NCBI RefSeq assembly: GCF_003987175.1
Contig: NZ_PIPM01000003.1
Coordinates: 62,001 to 126,000 of the forward strand
From: Aliidiomarina sanyensis
GTDB lineage: Bacteria > Pseudomonadota > Gammaproteobacteria > Enterobacterales > Alteromonadaceae
Length of the DNA stretch: 64,000 nucleotides
Direction: 5' to 3'
Position numbers and translations under genes: made by a program
In this document: one piece after another, positions 1 through 9,547 of the stretch
How the letters are laid out: each line of letters starts with the position of its first letter
Numbering within the stretch: position 1 is the stretch's first letter
The notes under the pieces: generated by a model
Database searches by the model: none
Told to the model about the DNA's origin: nothing
Seen by the model: the letters and a program-made list of their open reading frames with translations, nothing else

Positions 1-551
1 TTCACTTGGTGGCAAATCCCAGTGCCCGGGGGAACCACGCGGAAATTATCAAAAGCCTTCTGACCCCACCGTAAAAACTCGTAACGCTCTTTGTTGCGCT
101 CCATTTCAATTTTCACGTTTTCTTCAAACGCTTTCGGAGATGCAAACTTATCAACCATCACCGAATGGTCAATAACCAAGTCAACGGCAGACAGCGGATT
201 AATTTTATTCGCGGGTAGCCCTGCTTTTGCTACCGCATCGCGCATTGCAGCGAGATCGACCACCGCAGGCACCCCTGTAAAGTCTTGCATCAACACCCGC
301 GCAGGCCGGTACTCAATCTCACTGGTTGAGCGTCGTTCTTTCAACCAATCGGTGAGTGCCTGAAAGTCATCTTTCTTGACGGTGGTACCATCTTCATGTC
401 GAAGCAAATTCTCAAGTAAAACCTTCAAAGAAACCGGTAGCTTCGAAATATCTCCGAGCGATTCTGCGGCTTTGGGAAGACTGTAATAGACATACTCTTT
501 ATCACCGACCGAAAGTTTCGAGCGGGTTTGCAAACTATCATGGCTCGCCAT
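1..551 (-). CDS. acnA: Aconitate hydratase A, 5' part (truncated by window edge)
   Basis: Minus-strand reading from the ATG at 551 gives a protein starting MASHDSLQTRSKLSVGDKEY and continuing open to base 1. This is the N-terminal region of AcnA/IRP-type aconitases (citrate to isocitrate, TCA cycle, 4Fe-4S enzyme, cytosol). Recognisable segments are the RPARVLMQDFTGVPAVVDLA stretch and the VDLVIDHSV and WGQKAFDNFRVVPPGTGICHQ blocks, all conserved in this family. Only about 183 of roughly 890 residues are present; the cluster cysteines lie outside. A GAGGAG ribosome site sits 9 nt before the ATG, which fixes the start. It is divergent from tesB. Confidence 0.93.
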   Translation of the reverse strand, partial: MASHDSLQTRSKLSVGDKEYVYYSLPKAAESLGDISKLPVSLKVLLENLLRHEDGTTVKKDDFQALTDWLKERRSTSEIEYRPARVLMQDFTGVPAVVDLAAMRDAVAKAGLPANKINPLSAVDLVIDHSVMVDKFASPKAFEENVKIEMERNKERYEFLRWGQKAFDNFRVVPPGTGICHQV

Positions 552-760
552 TTGGGTATTCTCCTCATTGGCAACGTCTCATGCGACGTGTGCGTGTGTG
601 CGCAAACAATACAAGTAAGCTTGGGCTGAATTTGGAAAAATTCAAGCAATACTGACCATATACGCGAGAAATACGAAATCGGTCATGTCACAAAAAAGAC
701 CCGGACGCGCTCAGTTATTTTTCGGTATACTAAACGCCTGTATGAAAAAAGGATGTTTAC

Positions 761-1624
761 ATGAGCCAAGTTCTTGATGATCTTCTCAATCTGCTCCGTC
801 TCGAAACGATTGAACAAGGCATTTACCGCGGTCAAAGCCAAGATTTGGGTTTTCGTGCCGTTTTTGGTGGCCAAGTTATGGGCCAAGCCCTCTCCGCTGC
901 AAAGGAAACCGTTGCAGAGGATCGTGCAGTTCATTCATTTCACAGCTATTTTTTACGACCTGGCGATGCGAGCAAGCCCATCGTTTATGACGTTGAAAAC
1001 GTGCGGGACGGTAGTAGTTTCTCGACCCGTCGCGTCAAGGCGGTGCAATTTGGAAAACCTATTTTCTACATGACAGCGAGCTACCAAGCTCCGGAAGCAG
1101 GTGCAGAGCATCAAGATACAATGCCTGACGTGCCCGGGCCGGAAGGCTTAGTTTCTGACCTTGATATCTATCGCGAGCATGCCGAGCTCATCCCTGAACC
1201 CATTCGCAATAAATTTATCAGTGAAAAGCCCATCATGATGCGGTTTGTCACCGAATATAATCCTTTCTATCCAAAGGCCTGTGAGCCAAAGCGCTATGTT
1301 TGGATGAAGGCAAATGGAACCTTGCCAGATGACTTGCGTGTTCATCAGTATCTGCTCGCCTATGCGTCGGATTTCAACTTTCTGCCTACGTCAATGCAAC
1401 CACACGGGAAGACGTTTGCCGATCCGAAGATTCAAATGGCCACAATTGATCATGCCATGTGGTTTCACCGGTCGTTCCGCATGGATGACTGGCTGCTGTA
1501 TGCCATCGACAGTCCAACAGCCCAAGGAGCTCGCGGACTCGTGCGAGGTCAAATCTTCAGTCGCGACGGGACGCTCGTAGCGTCGACCATACAAGAGGGT
1601 CTTATTCGCGAACGGAGTAAATGA
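761..1624 (+). CDS. tesB: Acyl-CoA thioesterase II
   Basis: This 287-residue double-hotdog thioesterase hydrolyses medium and long acyl-CoAs to free acid and CoA in the cytosol. Length matches E. coli TesB (286). The three catalytic residues known in E. coli TesB are present at the same numbers: D204 in YASDFNF, T228 in MATIDH and Q278 in STIQEG. The MWFHR motif and the C-terminal [11 protein letters not shown] block are also typical. AAAAGGA lies 6-7 nt before the ATG. A TATACT -10-like hexamer at 726-731 could serve as promoter, without a clear -35. The gene stands alone and is followed by a good terminator. Confidence 0.95.
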   Translation: MSQVLDDLLNLLRLETIEQGIYRGQSQDLGFRAVFGGQVMGQALSAAKETVAEDRAVHSFHSYFLRPGDASKPIVYDVENVRDGSSFSTRRVKAVQFGKPIFYMTASYQAPEAGAEHQDTMPDVPGPEGLVSDLDIYREHAELIPEPIRNKFISEKPIMMRFVTEYNPFYPKACEPKRYVWMKANGTLPDDLRVHQYLLAYASDFNFLPTSMQPHGKTFADPKIQMATIDHAMWFHRSFRMDDWLLYAIDSPTAQGARGLVRGQIFSRDGTLVASTIQEGLIRERSK

Positions 1625-1690
1625 ACGTCTCTGGAAGCATAATGTTGCGTGGATATTGAGCTAAATCAACGCAAAGCACCAAATGCACGG

Positions 1691-1721
1691 GCACACTCTT
1701 AGCTGAGAGTGTGCTTTTTTT
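1691..1721 (+). terminator. Intrinsic terminator after tesB
   Basis: Perfect 9-bp stem (GCACACTCT / AGAGTGTGC) with a 6-nt loop, followed directly by seven T. It separates tesB from the ABC export operon. Confidence 0.9.
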
Positions 1722-1783
1722 ATGGCCAGTTTTCGAACCCTTGCTATAAATGAACGACATATCATTGTGTAAGGAAGCCTCTT

Positions 1784-2518
1784 GTGACAAATACTCCAGC
1801 CAATCGTAACTCCCAAACGCCCGTTTTTAGAGCAAAAGGTGTGACCAAGACTTACACCATGGGTGACGTGAAAATTCATGCCCTTCGAGGCATCGATCTC
1901 GAGTTGTTCGCCGGTGAATTTGTCGTCTTGCTCGGCGCCTCAGGCTCTGGTAAGTCAACACTGCTGAATATTTTGGGTGGTCTGGATACCGCGAGTACGG
2001 GTGAGGTTCAATATCAGAATCATGCATTGGTGGGCATCCCCGACCGCGAACTCACTCAGTTTCGCCGTGAACACGTCGGCTTTGTTTTCCAGTTCTACAA
2101 CCTTATACCTAGCCTCACGGCGCGAGAGAATGTTGCTATCGTGACTGAAATCGCTCGCGATCCAATGACGCCCGAAGCAGCGCTCGCCCTCGTTGGACTC
2201 TCTGAACGCATGGACCATTTCCCCGCACAGCTTTCGGGTGGAGAGCAACAGCGTGTTGCTATTGCACGTGCCATAGCAAAACGCCCCGCCGTTTTACTCT
2301 GCGATGAACCCACTGGCGCGCTCGATTCCAAAACAGGGATTCGCGTGTTAGAAGTGCTTGCGCATATCAATCAGAGTCTCGGTACCACCACTGCGGTCAT
2401 TACCCACAATGCGGTGATTGGCGATATGGCAGACCGCGTGATTCGACTTTCTGACGGCATGATCGCAGACATTCAGCATCGTCATGAGAAGCGTAAACCC
2501 GCGGAGCTATCATGGTAA
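1784..2518 (+). CDS. ABC transporter ATP-binding protein (MacB/LolD type)
   Basis: This 244-residue cytosolic ATPase subunit has Walker [10 protein letters not shown] at 51-59, an ABC signature LSGGEQQ at 150-156, and Walker B with D174 and E175 in [11 protein letters not shown]. The GALDS D-loop and Q-loop spacing are typical of the LolD/MacB/FtsE class that works with FtsX-fold permeases. The start is GTG at 1784, with AAGGAAG 6-7 nt upstream. Its stop overlaps the permease start by 7 nt, so the two are translationally coupled. With the FtsX-like permease and the HlyD-like adaptor downstream it forms a three-gene envelope export or extraction system. The substrate cannot be read from sequence. 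Confidence 0.9.
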   Translation: MTNTPANRNSQTPVFRAKGVTKTYTMGDVKIHALRGIDLELFAGEFVVLLGASGSGKSTLLNILGGLDTASTGEVQYQNHALVGIPDRELTQFRREHVGFVFQFYNLIPSLTARENVAIVTEIARDPMTPEAALALVGLSERMDHFPAQLSGGEQQRVAIARAIAKRPAVLLCDEPTGALDSKTGIRVLEVLAHINQSLGTTTAVITHNAVIGDMADRVIRLSDGMIADIQHRHEKRKPAELSW

Positions 2519-4887
2519 AAGCGCTCCCCAACGGATCGTTAAAACGAAAAATGCTCCGCGAACTCAGTGGAATGATGGGGCAGCTCGTTGCCATTGCCTC
2601 CGTTGTTGCAATTGGAACCATGGTGTTAATTATTTCGCTCAGCACACGCCTTTCGATTGCACAATCTCAGCAGTATTTCTACGACCAATATCAATTTGCC
2701 GATGTTTTTATGCATGTGACGCGTGCACCGAATGACATGGCAATGAGACTGCAAGAGCTTCCCGGCGTTAATCAGGTTGAGACGAGAATTATCGCAAGTG
2801 CTCGTATTCAAATCGACGACTTTCCCGAGCCTATCCAGGGCCAATTTCAATCGGTTCCTGACTTTTCCGAGCCCATGCTGAATCGACTTTATTATCGGTA
2901 TGGAGGACCACCTCAGGCAGGTCAAATTCCGCAAGTTGTCGTCACTGAGCCCTTTGCAGAAGCGCATCACCTGCAAGTAGGTGATTCAATTCAAGCCATC
3001 TTAAATGGTCGGTTACAACGACTCGAAATCAGCGGTATTGCGCTCTCGCCAGAACATATCTATCAGCTCGAGCCAAACTCCATTCTTCCAGATTACCAGC
3101 GCTTCGGGGTCTTCTTTATGCAACGGTCTGCCCTCGCGACAGTCTTTGATCTCGAAGGCGCATTTAATCAGGTTTCGGTGAGCATTCAATATGGTGCTGA
3201 TCCCCACGACGTTGTATCGCAGATGAATGCTCTGCTCGAGCGTTTCGGAAGTCATGGTGCCTATCTTCGAGAGGAGCAAGCCTCGCATCGCTTCCTGAGT
3301 GAGGAACTTGAACAGCTGCGTATTCTCAGTTGGGTATTACCGACCATTTTCCTCAGTGTCGCTGCATTTTTACTGCATGTACTCATGGGTCGGATGATGC
3401 TTATGCAACGACAGACTATCGCCTTGTTAAAAGCATTTGGATACTCCAATAGACAAATCCTCACGCACTATTTGAGTTTCTCTCTATGTATTGTTGGTCT
3501 TGGCTTGATCGTTGGTACGCTTCTTGGTTATTGGGTTGCCGAACCCCTCGCGCGACTCTATGCCATGTATTTTAAGTTTCCCGAGTTTATGTTCGGCATC
3601 CAAATACAAGCGTTAGGTGTTGCTATGGCAATCACTGCTCTAGCTGCGCTCGCTGGCACCTTCAGCTCGGTTCGGAAGGCGCTCATCATGTCTCCGGCCG
3701 AAGCAATGCGCCCCCCTGCACCACCAAGTTTTCATCACCACCAAAGCATTCTGGGCCCTATGTATCAAAAACTCACGCCCGGGACACGAATGATCGTGAG
3801 AACCTTATCACGTCATTGGTTTCGCTCGGTTATCGCTATTTTTGGCATTGGCATGTCAGGGGCCCTGCTCATCTTGGGTGGTCATCAATTTAATGCCGTC
3901 GACCATATGCTCGATCACCAGTATCGGGGGGTATTCCGAATGGACTTGGACGTGCAATTCACTGAAGCTCGTCCACATCGAGTGATTCATGAGCTCACCT
4001 CAATCCCGGGAGTTTTCTTCGCAGAGGGCTATCGTCAAGTCCCTGTGCGTCTTCATAATCGGCACCGATATGAACGAGTCTCCTTGTCGGGCCTTCCAGA
4101 GCAACCTCACCTCCGCCATGTACTGAATCAACAGATGAAGAGCGAAACACTACCCGGTGATGGCATTTTGTTGACTCGCTATCTTGCCGAGAGCCTTCAA
4201 CTAAATGCGGGTGACTCAGTCTATGTGGAGACGCTCGTCGGTCATCAGCGACGTTTAGAACTCCGTGTGGCGGCTCTTGTGGACGAGCCTATTGGCATTG
4301 GTGCTTACATGGAACGCGTTGCGCTCAACCGAACTCTTTTCGAAGATGATGTAGTGGACGGTGCGTGGCTCCTGATCGATGCGACAGATCCGACTGTGTA
4401 CCAGACGCTTCAACGTCTGCCGTATATTGCGAGCATCGGTTCACTGCTCGATGCGGAGTCTGACATTCGCGACTACATTCAAGACACCGTGCTCTCCGTC
4501 ATGATGATTATGTTTTTCCTGGCCGGCACCATGACCTTTGCTGTCGTCTACAACAACGCCCGAATCATGTTTTCAGAACGGGAACGAGAGCTCGCCTCCA
4601 TGCGTGTATTAGGATTTACCCGTTGGGAGGTTCTATGGGTGCTGGTGGGAGAGCTTGCGGTACTTATTGTGATTGCAATACCGCTCGGATGGATTTTCGG
4701 CGCTGGATTTAGTTACGCAATGGTATCCGCACTCAGTATGGATATGTTCCGAATTCCATGGGTTTTAGATATGCGACTTTTCGCAATGGCAACCTTTGGT
4801 GTTCTGTTTGCAGCGCTTTTATCCATTGCACTCATTAGTCGACGTGTACTGAACCTCGATATGATTCAAGCCCTTAAAACCGAATAA
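2512..4887 (+). CDS. FtsX-like ABC transporter permease, two FtsX domains
   Basis: This 791-residue inner-membrane permease has two FtsX-type transmembrane modules. The first follows a leading membrane helix (about 27-48) and a periplasmic domain, with helices around 270-400. The second has a helix near 440, a further periplasmic domain, and helices around 665-785. Each module contains the cytoplasmic linker typical of the family ([14 protein letters not shown] and [13 protein letters not shown]) and ends with an AEAMR or MIQALK motif. This two-module layout is seen in large permeases of uncharacterised lipoprotein or substrate-extraction systems, unlike single-module MacB. It overlaps the ATPase gene by 7 nt and abuts the adaptor gene. 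Confidence 0.9.
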   Translation: MVKALPNGSLKRKMLRELSGMMGQLVAIASVVAIGTMVLIISLSTRLSIAQSQQYFYDQYQFADVFMHVTRAPNDMAMRLQELPGVNQVETRIIASARIQIDDFPEPIQGQFQSVPDFSEPMLNRLYYRYGGPPQAGQIPQVVVTEPFAEAHHLQVGDSIQAILNGRLQRLEISGIALSPEHIYQLEPNSILPDYQRFGVFFMQRSALATVFDLEGAFNQVSVSIQYGADPHDVVSQMNALLERFGSHGAYLREEQASHRFLSEELEQLRILSWVLPTIFLSVAAFLLHVLMGRMMLMQRQTIALLKAFGYSNRQILTHYLSFSLCIVGLGLIVGTLLGYWVAEPLARLYAMYFKFPEFMFGIQIQALGVAMAITALAALAGTFSSVRKALIMSPAEAMRPPAPPSFHHHQSILGPMYQKLTPGTRMIVRTLSRHWFRSVIAIFGIGMSGALLILGGHQFNAVDHMLDHQYRGVFRMDLDVQFTEARPHRVIHELTSIPGVFFAEGYRQVPVRLHNRHRYERVSLSGLPEQPHLRHVLNQQMKSETLPGDGILLTRYLAESLQLNAGDSVYVETLVGHQRRLELRVAALVDEPIGIGAYMERVALNRTLFEDDVVDGAWLLIDATDPTVYQTLQRLPYIASIGSLLDAESDIRDYIQDTVLSVMMIMFFLAGTMTFAVVYNNARIMFSERERELASMRVLGFTRWEVLWVLVGELAVLIVIAIPLGWIFGAGFSYAMVSALSMDMFRIPWVLDMRLFAMATFGVLFAALLSIALISRRVLNLDMIQALKTE

Positions 4888-4902
4888 GTGTGGAGACGCC
4901 CG

Positions 4903-6099
4903 ATGATACATTGGAAACATAAAGGAATTTGGCTTGCGGCTTGTGCCGTGCTTATATTTATTTGGGCCATGCGCCCGTCTCCCGAACGAGTGACTACAGC
5001 ACTCGTGGAGCAAAAGCCCTTTGCCGAATTTATTACCGAGGAGGGACTGACCCATCTTGAAGACACGTTCAATGTGGCAGCACCTATTCAAGGTTTTTTG
5101 CGCCGGGTTGAGCTCAATAGTGGAGATCCGGTCGAAGTCGGTGCTCCACTATTTTTCATGGAGCCCATGCCAGCTCCTGCGTTGGATGCGCGAAGCCGTG
5201 AACAAGCGCGCGAGTCAGTCAGTGCAGCGGAAGCTCGCCTTGAGGCAGCCCGCGCTGAATACGAAAATCGTCAATCAGAAACCCGTTTTGCCACCAATGA
5301 GCTTGCTCGGTTCCGACAGCTTTCGCAGGAAGGCGTCATTTCTGCAACTGAGTTAGAACGAGCAGAAAATAACCTGCAACGCTCCAGATCAGCAGAGCGA
5401 GCCATGCTGGCAGCCGTGGGTGCAGCTCAATCTGAGCTCGACAACGCACGGATTGTACTTGCCGTGACCGAGGGCACGCGGGCGGCAAGCGAAGTCCAAG
5501 CGCTGCAAATACCAAGCCCAATCGATGGGGTTGTTTTACGCCGTTTTCGTTGCTGTGAAGGGGTTGTGCAAGCTGGAGAGCGCGTTGTCGAGGTGGGGAA
5601 TCTCGAAGCATTAGAGGTGCGGATTGACCTTCTGTCTCAGGATGCAGTCCGCGTGAGACCGGGAATGCGTGTTGAAATCACCCGCTGGGGTGGCGACGAG
5701 ACGCTGATCGGAACCATTCGGCGGATTGATCCAGCTGGATTTACACGGGTTTCTGCTTTAGGTATTGAAGAACAGCGAGTGCGAGTTTTTGCATCCTTTG
5801 TATCTCCACCAGAAACCCGTCAGGCCCTCGGCGAAGGATTCCGCGTGGAAGCTCGGATCATTCTATGGGAAACAGAACAAGGTTTGGTCATTCCCAGTAG
5901 CGCGTTATTTCGTGATGGCGATCGTTGGTCTGTGTTTAAGATTCAGGATGGACGTGCGGTTCAACAGCCGGTTAATGTGATCCGCCGCAGTGGCATTGAG
6001 ACACTCATCGATGACAATTTGGAACCGGGCAGTTTGGTTGTTACTCACCCTCCCCGCGGACTACGTCCTGGGCAACGGGTGCAAGAGATCTCTCGCTAG
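4903..6099 (+). CDS. HlyD/RND-type membrane fusion (periplasmic adaptor) protein
   Basis: About 398 residues: an N-terminal membrane anchor (roughly 8-24), a barrel-sandwich half (NVAAPIQGFLRRVELNSGD), a coiled-coil hairpin rich in Glu, Arg and Ala (about 95-190), the second half-lipoyl segment (IPSPIDGVVLRRF) and beta-barrel regions. It should link the FtsX-type permease to the outer membrane or a periplasmic partner. I chose the ATG at 4903 because GGAG lies 7 nt upstream; a GTG directly after the permease stop (4888) would add five residues but has no ribosome site. No outer-membrane channel gene is adjacent. Confidence 0.88.
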   Translation: MIHWKHKGIWLAACAVLIFIWAMRPSPERVTTALVEQKPFAEFITEEGLTHLEDTFNVAAPIQGFLRRVELNSGDPVEVGAPLFFMEPMPAPALDARSREQARESVSAAEARLEAARAEYENRQSETRFATNELARFRQLSQEGVISATELERAENNLQRSRSAERAMLAAVGAAQSELDNARIVLAVTEGTRAASEVQALQIPSPIDGVVLRRFRCCEGVVQAGERVVEVGNLEALEVRIDLLSQDAVRVRPGMRVEITRWGGDETLIGTIRRIDPAGFTRVSALGIEEQRVRVFASFVSPPETRQALGEGFRVEARIILWETEQGLVIPSSALFRDGDRWSVFKIQDGRAVQQPVNVIRRSGIETLIDDNLEPGSLVVTHPPRGLRPGQRVQEISR

Positions 6100-6179
6100 T
6101 AGAATGCCTGAGTCTATTTGACACTTGCAAACTACAGCAGGGTTGTTAACGTGGGTAAGACACCTGTGAGGAGTTTGAC

Positions 6180-7055
6180 ATGATTGCGACCTTTACACTT
6201 GCTGCCCGCGACCCGCAAACCCAGAGTTTTGCGGTCGTCACTGCCTCGAATTTTTTAGCGGTGGGCGCATTAGTCCCGTGGATTGACTGTCATGGCGGGA
6301 TTGTTGTCTCTCAGTCATATGCACATCCCGATGCAGCGGGCGCAGCGCTCGCAAATTTGCGTCACCAGACCCCCCTTGATCGCGTATTGAGCTCGTTTCT
6401 GGAGGACGATCCAATCGCATCAAAGCGACAAGTTGGGCTCATGAATACGCAAGGAGAGATTTTACTCTACGATGGTCCTGACTGCACCGCATCGGTTGAG
6501 AGCCTGAAAGGTGAGAACTTCTTCGTGTGCGGCAACATGCTGGTGCCCGGAACGGTTGAGGCAGTGGCAAAAGCGTTTACTGAGGCACGTCGAAAAGGTA
6601 CCGACTTGGGCGATGCAATGCTTCGAGCCATGTTTGCAGGTCAACAGCATGGTGGCGACCATCGAGGTAAACTTGCTGCCGCGTTGCTCATTAAACGCCC
6701 TGGAGCAGGATATTTAGAGAGCTCTGATACCTTCGTCGATTTACGTGCCGATGCGTCGTCACATCCACTTGCCTTGCTACGCGATCTCTACAGCTTATTT
6801 AAACTGTATAACCCACATCATTTTTCCCATCAAATGATTCCGGAGGCTCAGCTTAGTCCGGCTGACAATGATCTGATTGCGCAAATTCTCACCACATTAC
6901 AAGGCGTATCAGAATTAACCCTAGATTCACCCGAATCTGTGCACGGGATGCTTGCCCGACACAACCTCGCACAGAACTATGAACCGGACAAACATCGGTT
7001 TAGCTCCTTGCTCTTGAGTGAAGGGCATGCGTTACTTCGCTTGCTTCGTGTATAG
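6180..7055 (+). CDS. DUF1028 family protein (Ntn-hydrolase-like)
   Basis: 291 residues. The N-terminal two thirds match the DUF1028 family: a start of type MIATFTLAARDPQTQSFAVV, a GGIVVSQSYA segment, and the AGQQHGGDHRGKLAAALLI motif. DUF1028 has a predicted N-terminal nucleophile hydrolase-like fold, but its reaction is not established to my knowledge. The last ~90 residues contain a short helical tail (DLYSLFKLYNPHH). No signal peptide, so probably cytosolic. GAGGAG precedes the ATG by 6 nt. It is separate from the upstream export operon (80 nt gap) and overlaps the convergent gene below by 24 nt. Confidence 0.85.
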   Translation: MIATFTLAARDPQTQSFAVVTASNFLAVGALVPWIDCHGGIVVSQSYAHPDAAGAALANLRHQTPLDRVLSSFLEDDPIASKRQVGLMNTQGEILLYDGPDCTASVESLKGENFFVCGNMLVPGTVEAVAKAFTEARRKGTDLGDAMLRAMFAGQQHGGDHRGKLAAALLIKRPGAGYLESSDTFVDLRADASSHPLALLRDLYSLFKLYNPHHFSHQMIPEAQLSPADNDLIAQILTTLQGVSELTLDSPESVHGMLARHNLAQNYEPDKHRFSSLLLSEGHALLRLLRV

Positions 7056-7961
7056 CCAATTCCGCGCACGCGAACGCCATTGCTTGAAGAAACCTCGGCG
7101 CTTTCTTTGGGGTTCAAAGTCCTGCCAATTCTCGACAAAAAACTTACTCTGTGAGCGAACAAACCGCGTGTGCATTGCCGGGAGTGGCTGAGCGGAGATA
7201 TCCTCCGGAATCCGATATTTTTTGACCTCATTGAAGCGCGCTTGTAATTCAGGCACATGCCCTCGCGCAATGATATACAGCTCACAAAAGTCACCTTGTG
7301 CTGGATTCAGAACAATCTCACGTTCAGCGGTGCGGATCCGGACCAACCCCTCACTATCAACCTGAATATGTGGCGAGCTCATCGGTACCCGAAAACGGCT
7401 TGGAACATAGTTGTATGGTAGTGGGTAAAATGAATCCGCACGTAATGGGACTGGTATAGTATTCATTGGATAGCGACCACTTGCTTCTACTTCGTAGGCG
7501 GTCTCATAGGTTCGTAAGAAACAGTCAAAACGCAAGTTATAGAGGCGCAGTGATGATGCGATATAGAAATGAATATCAAGGAAGGTTTCACCCTCTTCTG
7601 CGCTCCACTCGGTTTTACTACGAAACACAATGTTGTCACGACTCAGGACGAAAAATTTGTAGATGATAATTCCGAGAAAAATCGAGGGTGATAACAGTGA
7701 CAGGGTCGCCAAAAACGCACGAATATTTTGGTACATAAACTGATCAGGCAAACTCCACCGGGGCTCCTTACCGAACAGTTCTGTATAAATATGATAAAAG
7801 TATGTGACTGTATTCCTCGCATCCCCGACCACCCAGCCAATCATAAACGCGAGGAGTAACGCTAGCACCGCATTTACCACGACGAAGTCAAAGGTCAAAC
7901 GCAGAATAGAATGCGATGCTATATATTGCCGGATTTTAAAGTTCTTCCTTGGATGAATCAT
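7032..7961 (-). CDS. Membrane protein, two helices plus cytosolic beta domain (possibly Kir-like)
   Basis: I do not recognise this 309-residue protein with certainty. It has a short basic N-terminus, a strong helix at about 23-46, a ~40-residue periplasmic loop, a second helix at about 84-108, and then ~200 soluble residues rich in beta strand. The post-helix region (IIYKFFVLSRDNIVFRSKTEW followed by LDIHFYIASSLRLYNLR) faintly resembles the cytoplasmic domain of inward-rectifier K+ channels, but no TxGYG selectivity filter is present between the helices. The start at 7961 has GAAGG 5 nt upstream. It lies 23 nt after the DUF2784-M14 gene and is probably cotranscribed with it. The last 24 nt overlap the convergent DUF1028 gene. 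Confidence 0.6.
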   Translation of the reverse strand: MIHPRKNFKIRQYIASHSILRLTFDFVVVNAVLALLLAFMIGWVVGDARNTVTYFYHIYTELFGKEPRWSLPDQFMYQNIRAFLATLSLLSPSIFLGIIIYKFFVLSRDNIVFRSKTEWSAEEGETFLDIHFYIASSLRLYNLRFDCFLRTYETAYEVEASGRYPMNTIPVPLRADSFYPLPYNYVPSRFRVPMSSPHIQVDSEGLVRIRTAEREIVLNPAQGDFCELYIIARGHVPELQARFNEVKKYRIPEDISAQPLPAMHTRFVRSQSKFFVENWQDFEPQRKRRGFFKQWRSRARNWLYTKQAK

Positions 7962-7984
7962 GCGTGCCTTCGCTATATTGGGTG

Positions 7985-9367
7985 TTAACGCTGCAAGTAA
8001 TTGAGCCCACCTACAATCGCAGCTACTTGCGCATCAATGCACTCCTGAGGCGTCGCATTTGCACTGTCGGGATAGACTTCGGTCGTCGATACATAGGGCG
8101 CATCGGACAGCCCCATGCACAGTCCCGCTTGTTTTCCAGGGTAGTGGATCACGCCAAATTGCTCCACCGGTACACCGATCAGCTCATTGCGTTCATCCGC
8201 CTCCGCGATGTGCGTGACTTTCTTAACCGAGTTTAAAATGGCCTTCTGAAAATCGGGTGTTGGACGTTCCGTATCACCGACTAAATAAAACCCGTCCGGA
8301 ATATTCCAGTTGGTATTCACTGTGCCATCACGGGCCGCCAAAGCGGGACGGAACTCGGTGTTATCCGTATCTGTCGTCTCGTGAAGATCGATGTGCATTA
8401 GCAACTCAGGGGCATGTTTGGCAACATAAGCCATCGCCAGCTGTGCCTCTTGGGCCGGCGCATCCTCGGTGAACGAGCGATTAGGATCAACCGCATCTGG
8501 GTTCCAACGGTTAATCGTCTCATAGCCCCAAGGACTAATGCATGGCAGGACCAAAACATTAAAATGCGCTTGATATTGCGCCGCGACCGTCTCTAGGAAC
8601 GCCAGAGCTCCTAAAACACCGGATGTTTCATACCCATGAACACCGCCTGTGACGAGAATCGTTGGACGCGAGTCTAGCCAATTTTTGGAGCGCACAGCAA
8701 AGAGTTCATAGTCGGTTCCAACCTGCTCCGAGTAAGGTAAAACGCCATAGACTTCGACATCATAATGAGCCCGTAAGGCATCAATACGGCTCACCACATC
8801 CTGAGTATACGAACGACGTTTACGTTGCTTCCGTAACCACGCTGCCTTCTCGTTATCACCCCAAGGGATTCCCGGGCTACCGATTGGATAACCTTCACTA
8901 AACTTCATATAAAGCCTCGATTCATAACGTCGCCGTGCAGCCAACATACGCGGCGGCCAACGCCACCAGGTATAGACTACCGCAAGAAAAAACAAGGCAT
9001 AGGTTGCCATAAATATCCAAGCAGGCAAATCAAAGTAGATAAAACGCGATACCCAGTAGTCGATAAACGATGAATCGAAGCTTGGCTGACCCGCCGCAAG
9101 TCGCAAATCTTGTTCAACGTAGGTCAACGGGCAGTAACGCCCGGAAAATGACTGAATCACGACGACAACAATGATGGCAAAGTGTATCGTGCGAAACCAT
9201 GAGTTGCGGATCCAATGCCACCGCCGATACCCGCCAACAATTGTAAGTGGCAATGAGAGAACAACAAAAACGACGATTAAGGCGTGAATAATCATCACGA
9301 TATCGGCTGCAAGGCCCGGGAATGGAACCATTTGTGTCCACGTAGGGATCTCATTAATTTTCGACAT
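7985..9367 (-). CDS. Fusion of DUF2784 membrane domain and M14-family zinc carboxypeptidase
   Basis: 460 residues. Residues ~18-140 match DUF2784 (four membrane helices with the ADIVMIIHALIVVFVV, YCPLTYVEQDLR and FIDYW motifs), normally a stand-alone protein of about 120-140 residues. Residues ~154-460 are a complete M14-type metallopeptidase: zinc ligands H244 and E247 in GGVHGYETSG and H329 in HIDLHETTDTD, with candidate catalytic E430 in STTEVYPDS. Stand-alone relatives begin near the YPIGSPG block, which here follows M154. That internal ATG (8906-8908) has GAGG 6 nt upstream, so a free peptidase (7985-8908, 307 residues) could also be made. The upstream ATG at 9367 has only a weak ribosome site. 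Reaction expected: removal of C-terminal amino acids; the natural substrate is unknown. Confidence 0.85.
   Translation of the reverse strand: MSKINEIPTWTQMVPFPGLAADIVMIIHALIVVFVVLSLPLTIVGGYRRWHWIRNSWFRTIHFAIIVVVVIQSFSGRYCPLTYVEQDLRLAAGQPSFDSSFIDYWVSRFIYFDLPAWIFMATYALFFLAVVYTWWRWPPRMLAARRRYESRLYMKFSEGYPIGSPGIPWGDNEKAAWLRKQRKRRSYTQDVVSRIDALRAHYDVEVYGVLPYSEQVGTDYELFAVRSKNWLDSRPTILVTGGVHGYETSGVLGALAFLETVAAQYQAHFNVLVLPCISPWGYETINRWNPDAVDPNRSFTEDAPAQEAQLAMAYVAKHAPELLMHIDLHETTDTDNTEFRPALAARDGTVNTNWNIPDGFYLVGDTERPTPDFQKAILNSVKKVTHIAEADERNELIGVPVEQFGVIHYPGKQAGLCMGLSDAPYVSTTEVYPDSANATPQECIDAQVAAIVGGLNYLQR
8909..8918 (-). promoter_or_regulatory. Internal ribosome-binding site before M154 of the DUF2784-M14 gene
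   Basis: On the minus strand GAGG (plus 8915-8918) is spaced 6 nt from an in-frame ATG (8906-8908) exactly where stand-alone M14 relatives start. It is stronger than the site before the annotated start. Whether it is used is inference. Confidence 0.45.
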
Positions 9368-9547
9368 TTATCTCGCTCGTCTTCACACTTCAGTCGGAAT
9401 TGGTCTATTCTGCTTGTAACAGGGGCGCAAAAGCAAAAAATCCAACGGTCATCCGAATTTTTTCAGGTGGACAACAAATGGAATATAACGATACAAGGTT
9501 GCCAAGGACACCATGCTGAAAGGTTTTCTTTAAAAGGATTTGAATCG

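Noticed and set aside
9284-9547. N-terminal extension of the diguanylate cyclase frame
   Set aside because: It overlaps the divergent DUF2784-M14 gene, is not protein-like, and would bury the signal peptide. GTG 9548 has a ribosome site right at the signal peptide.
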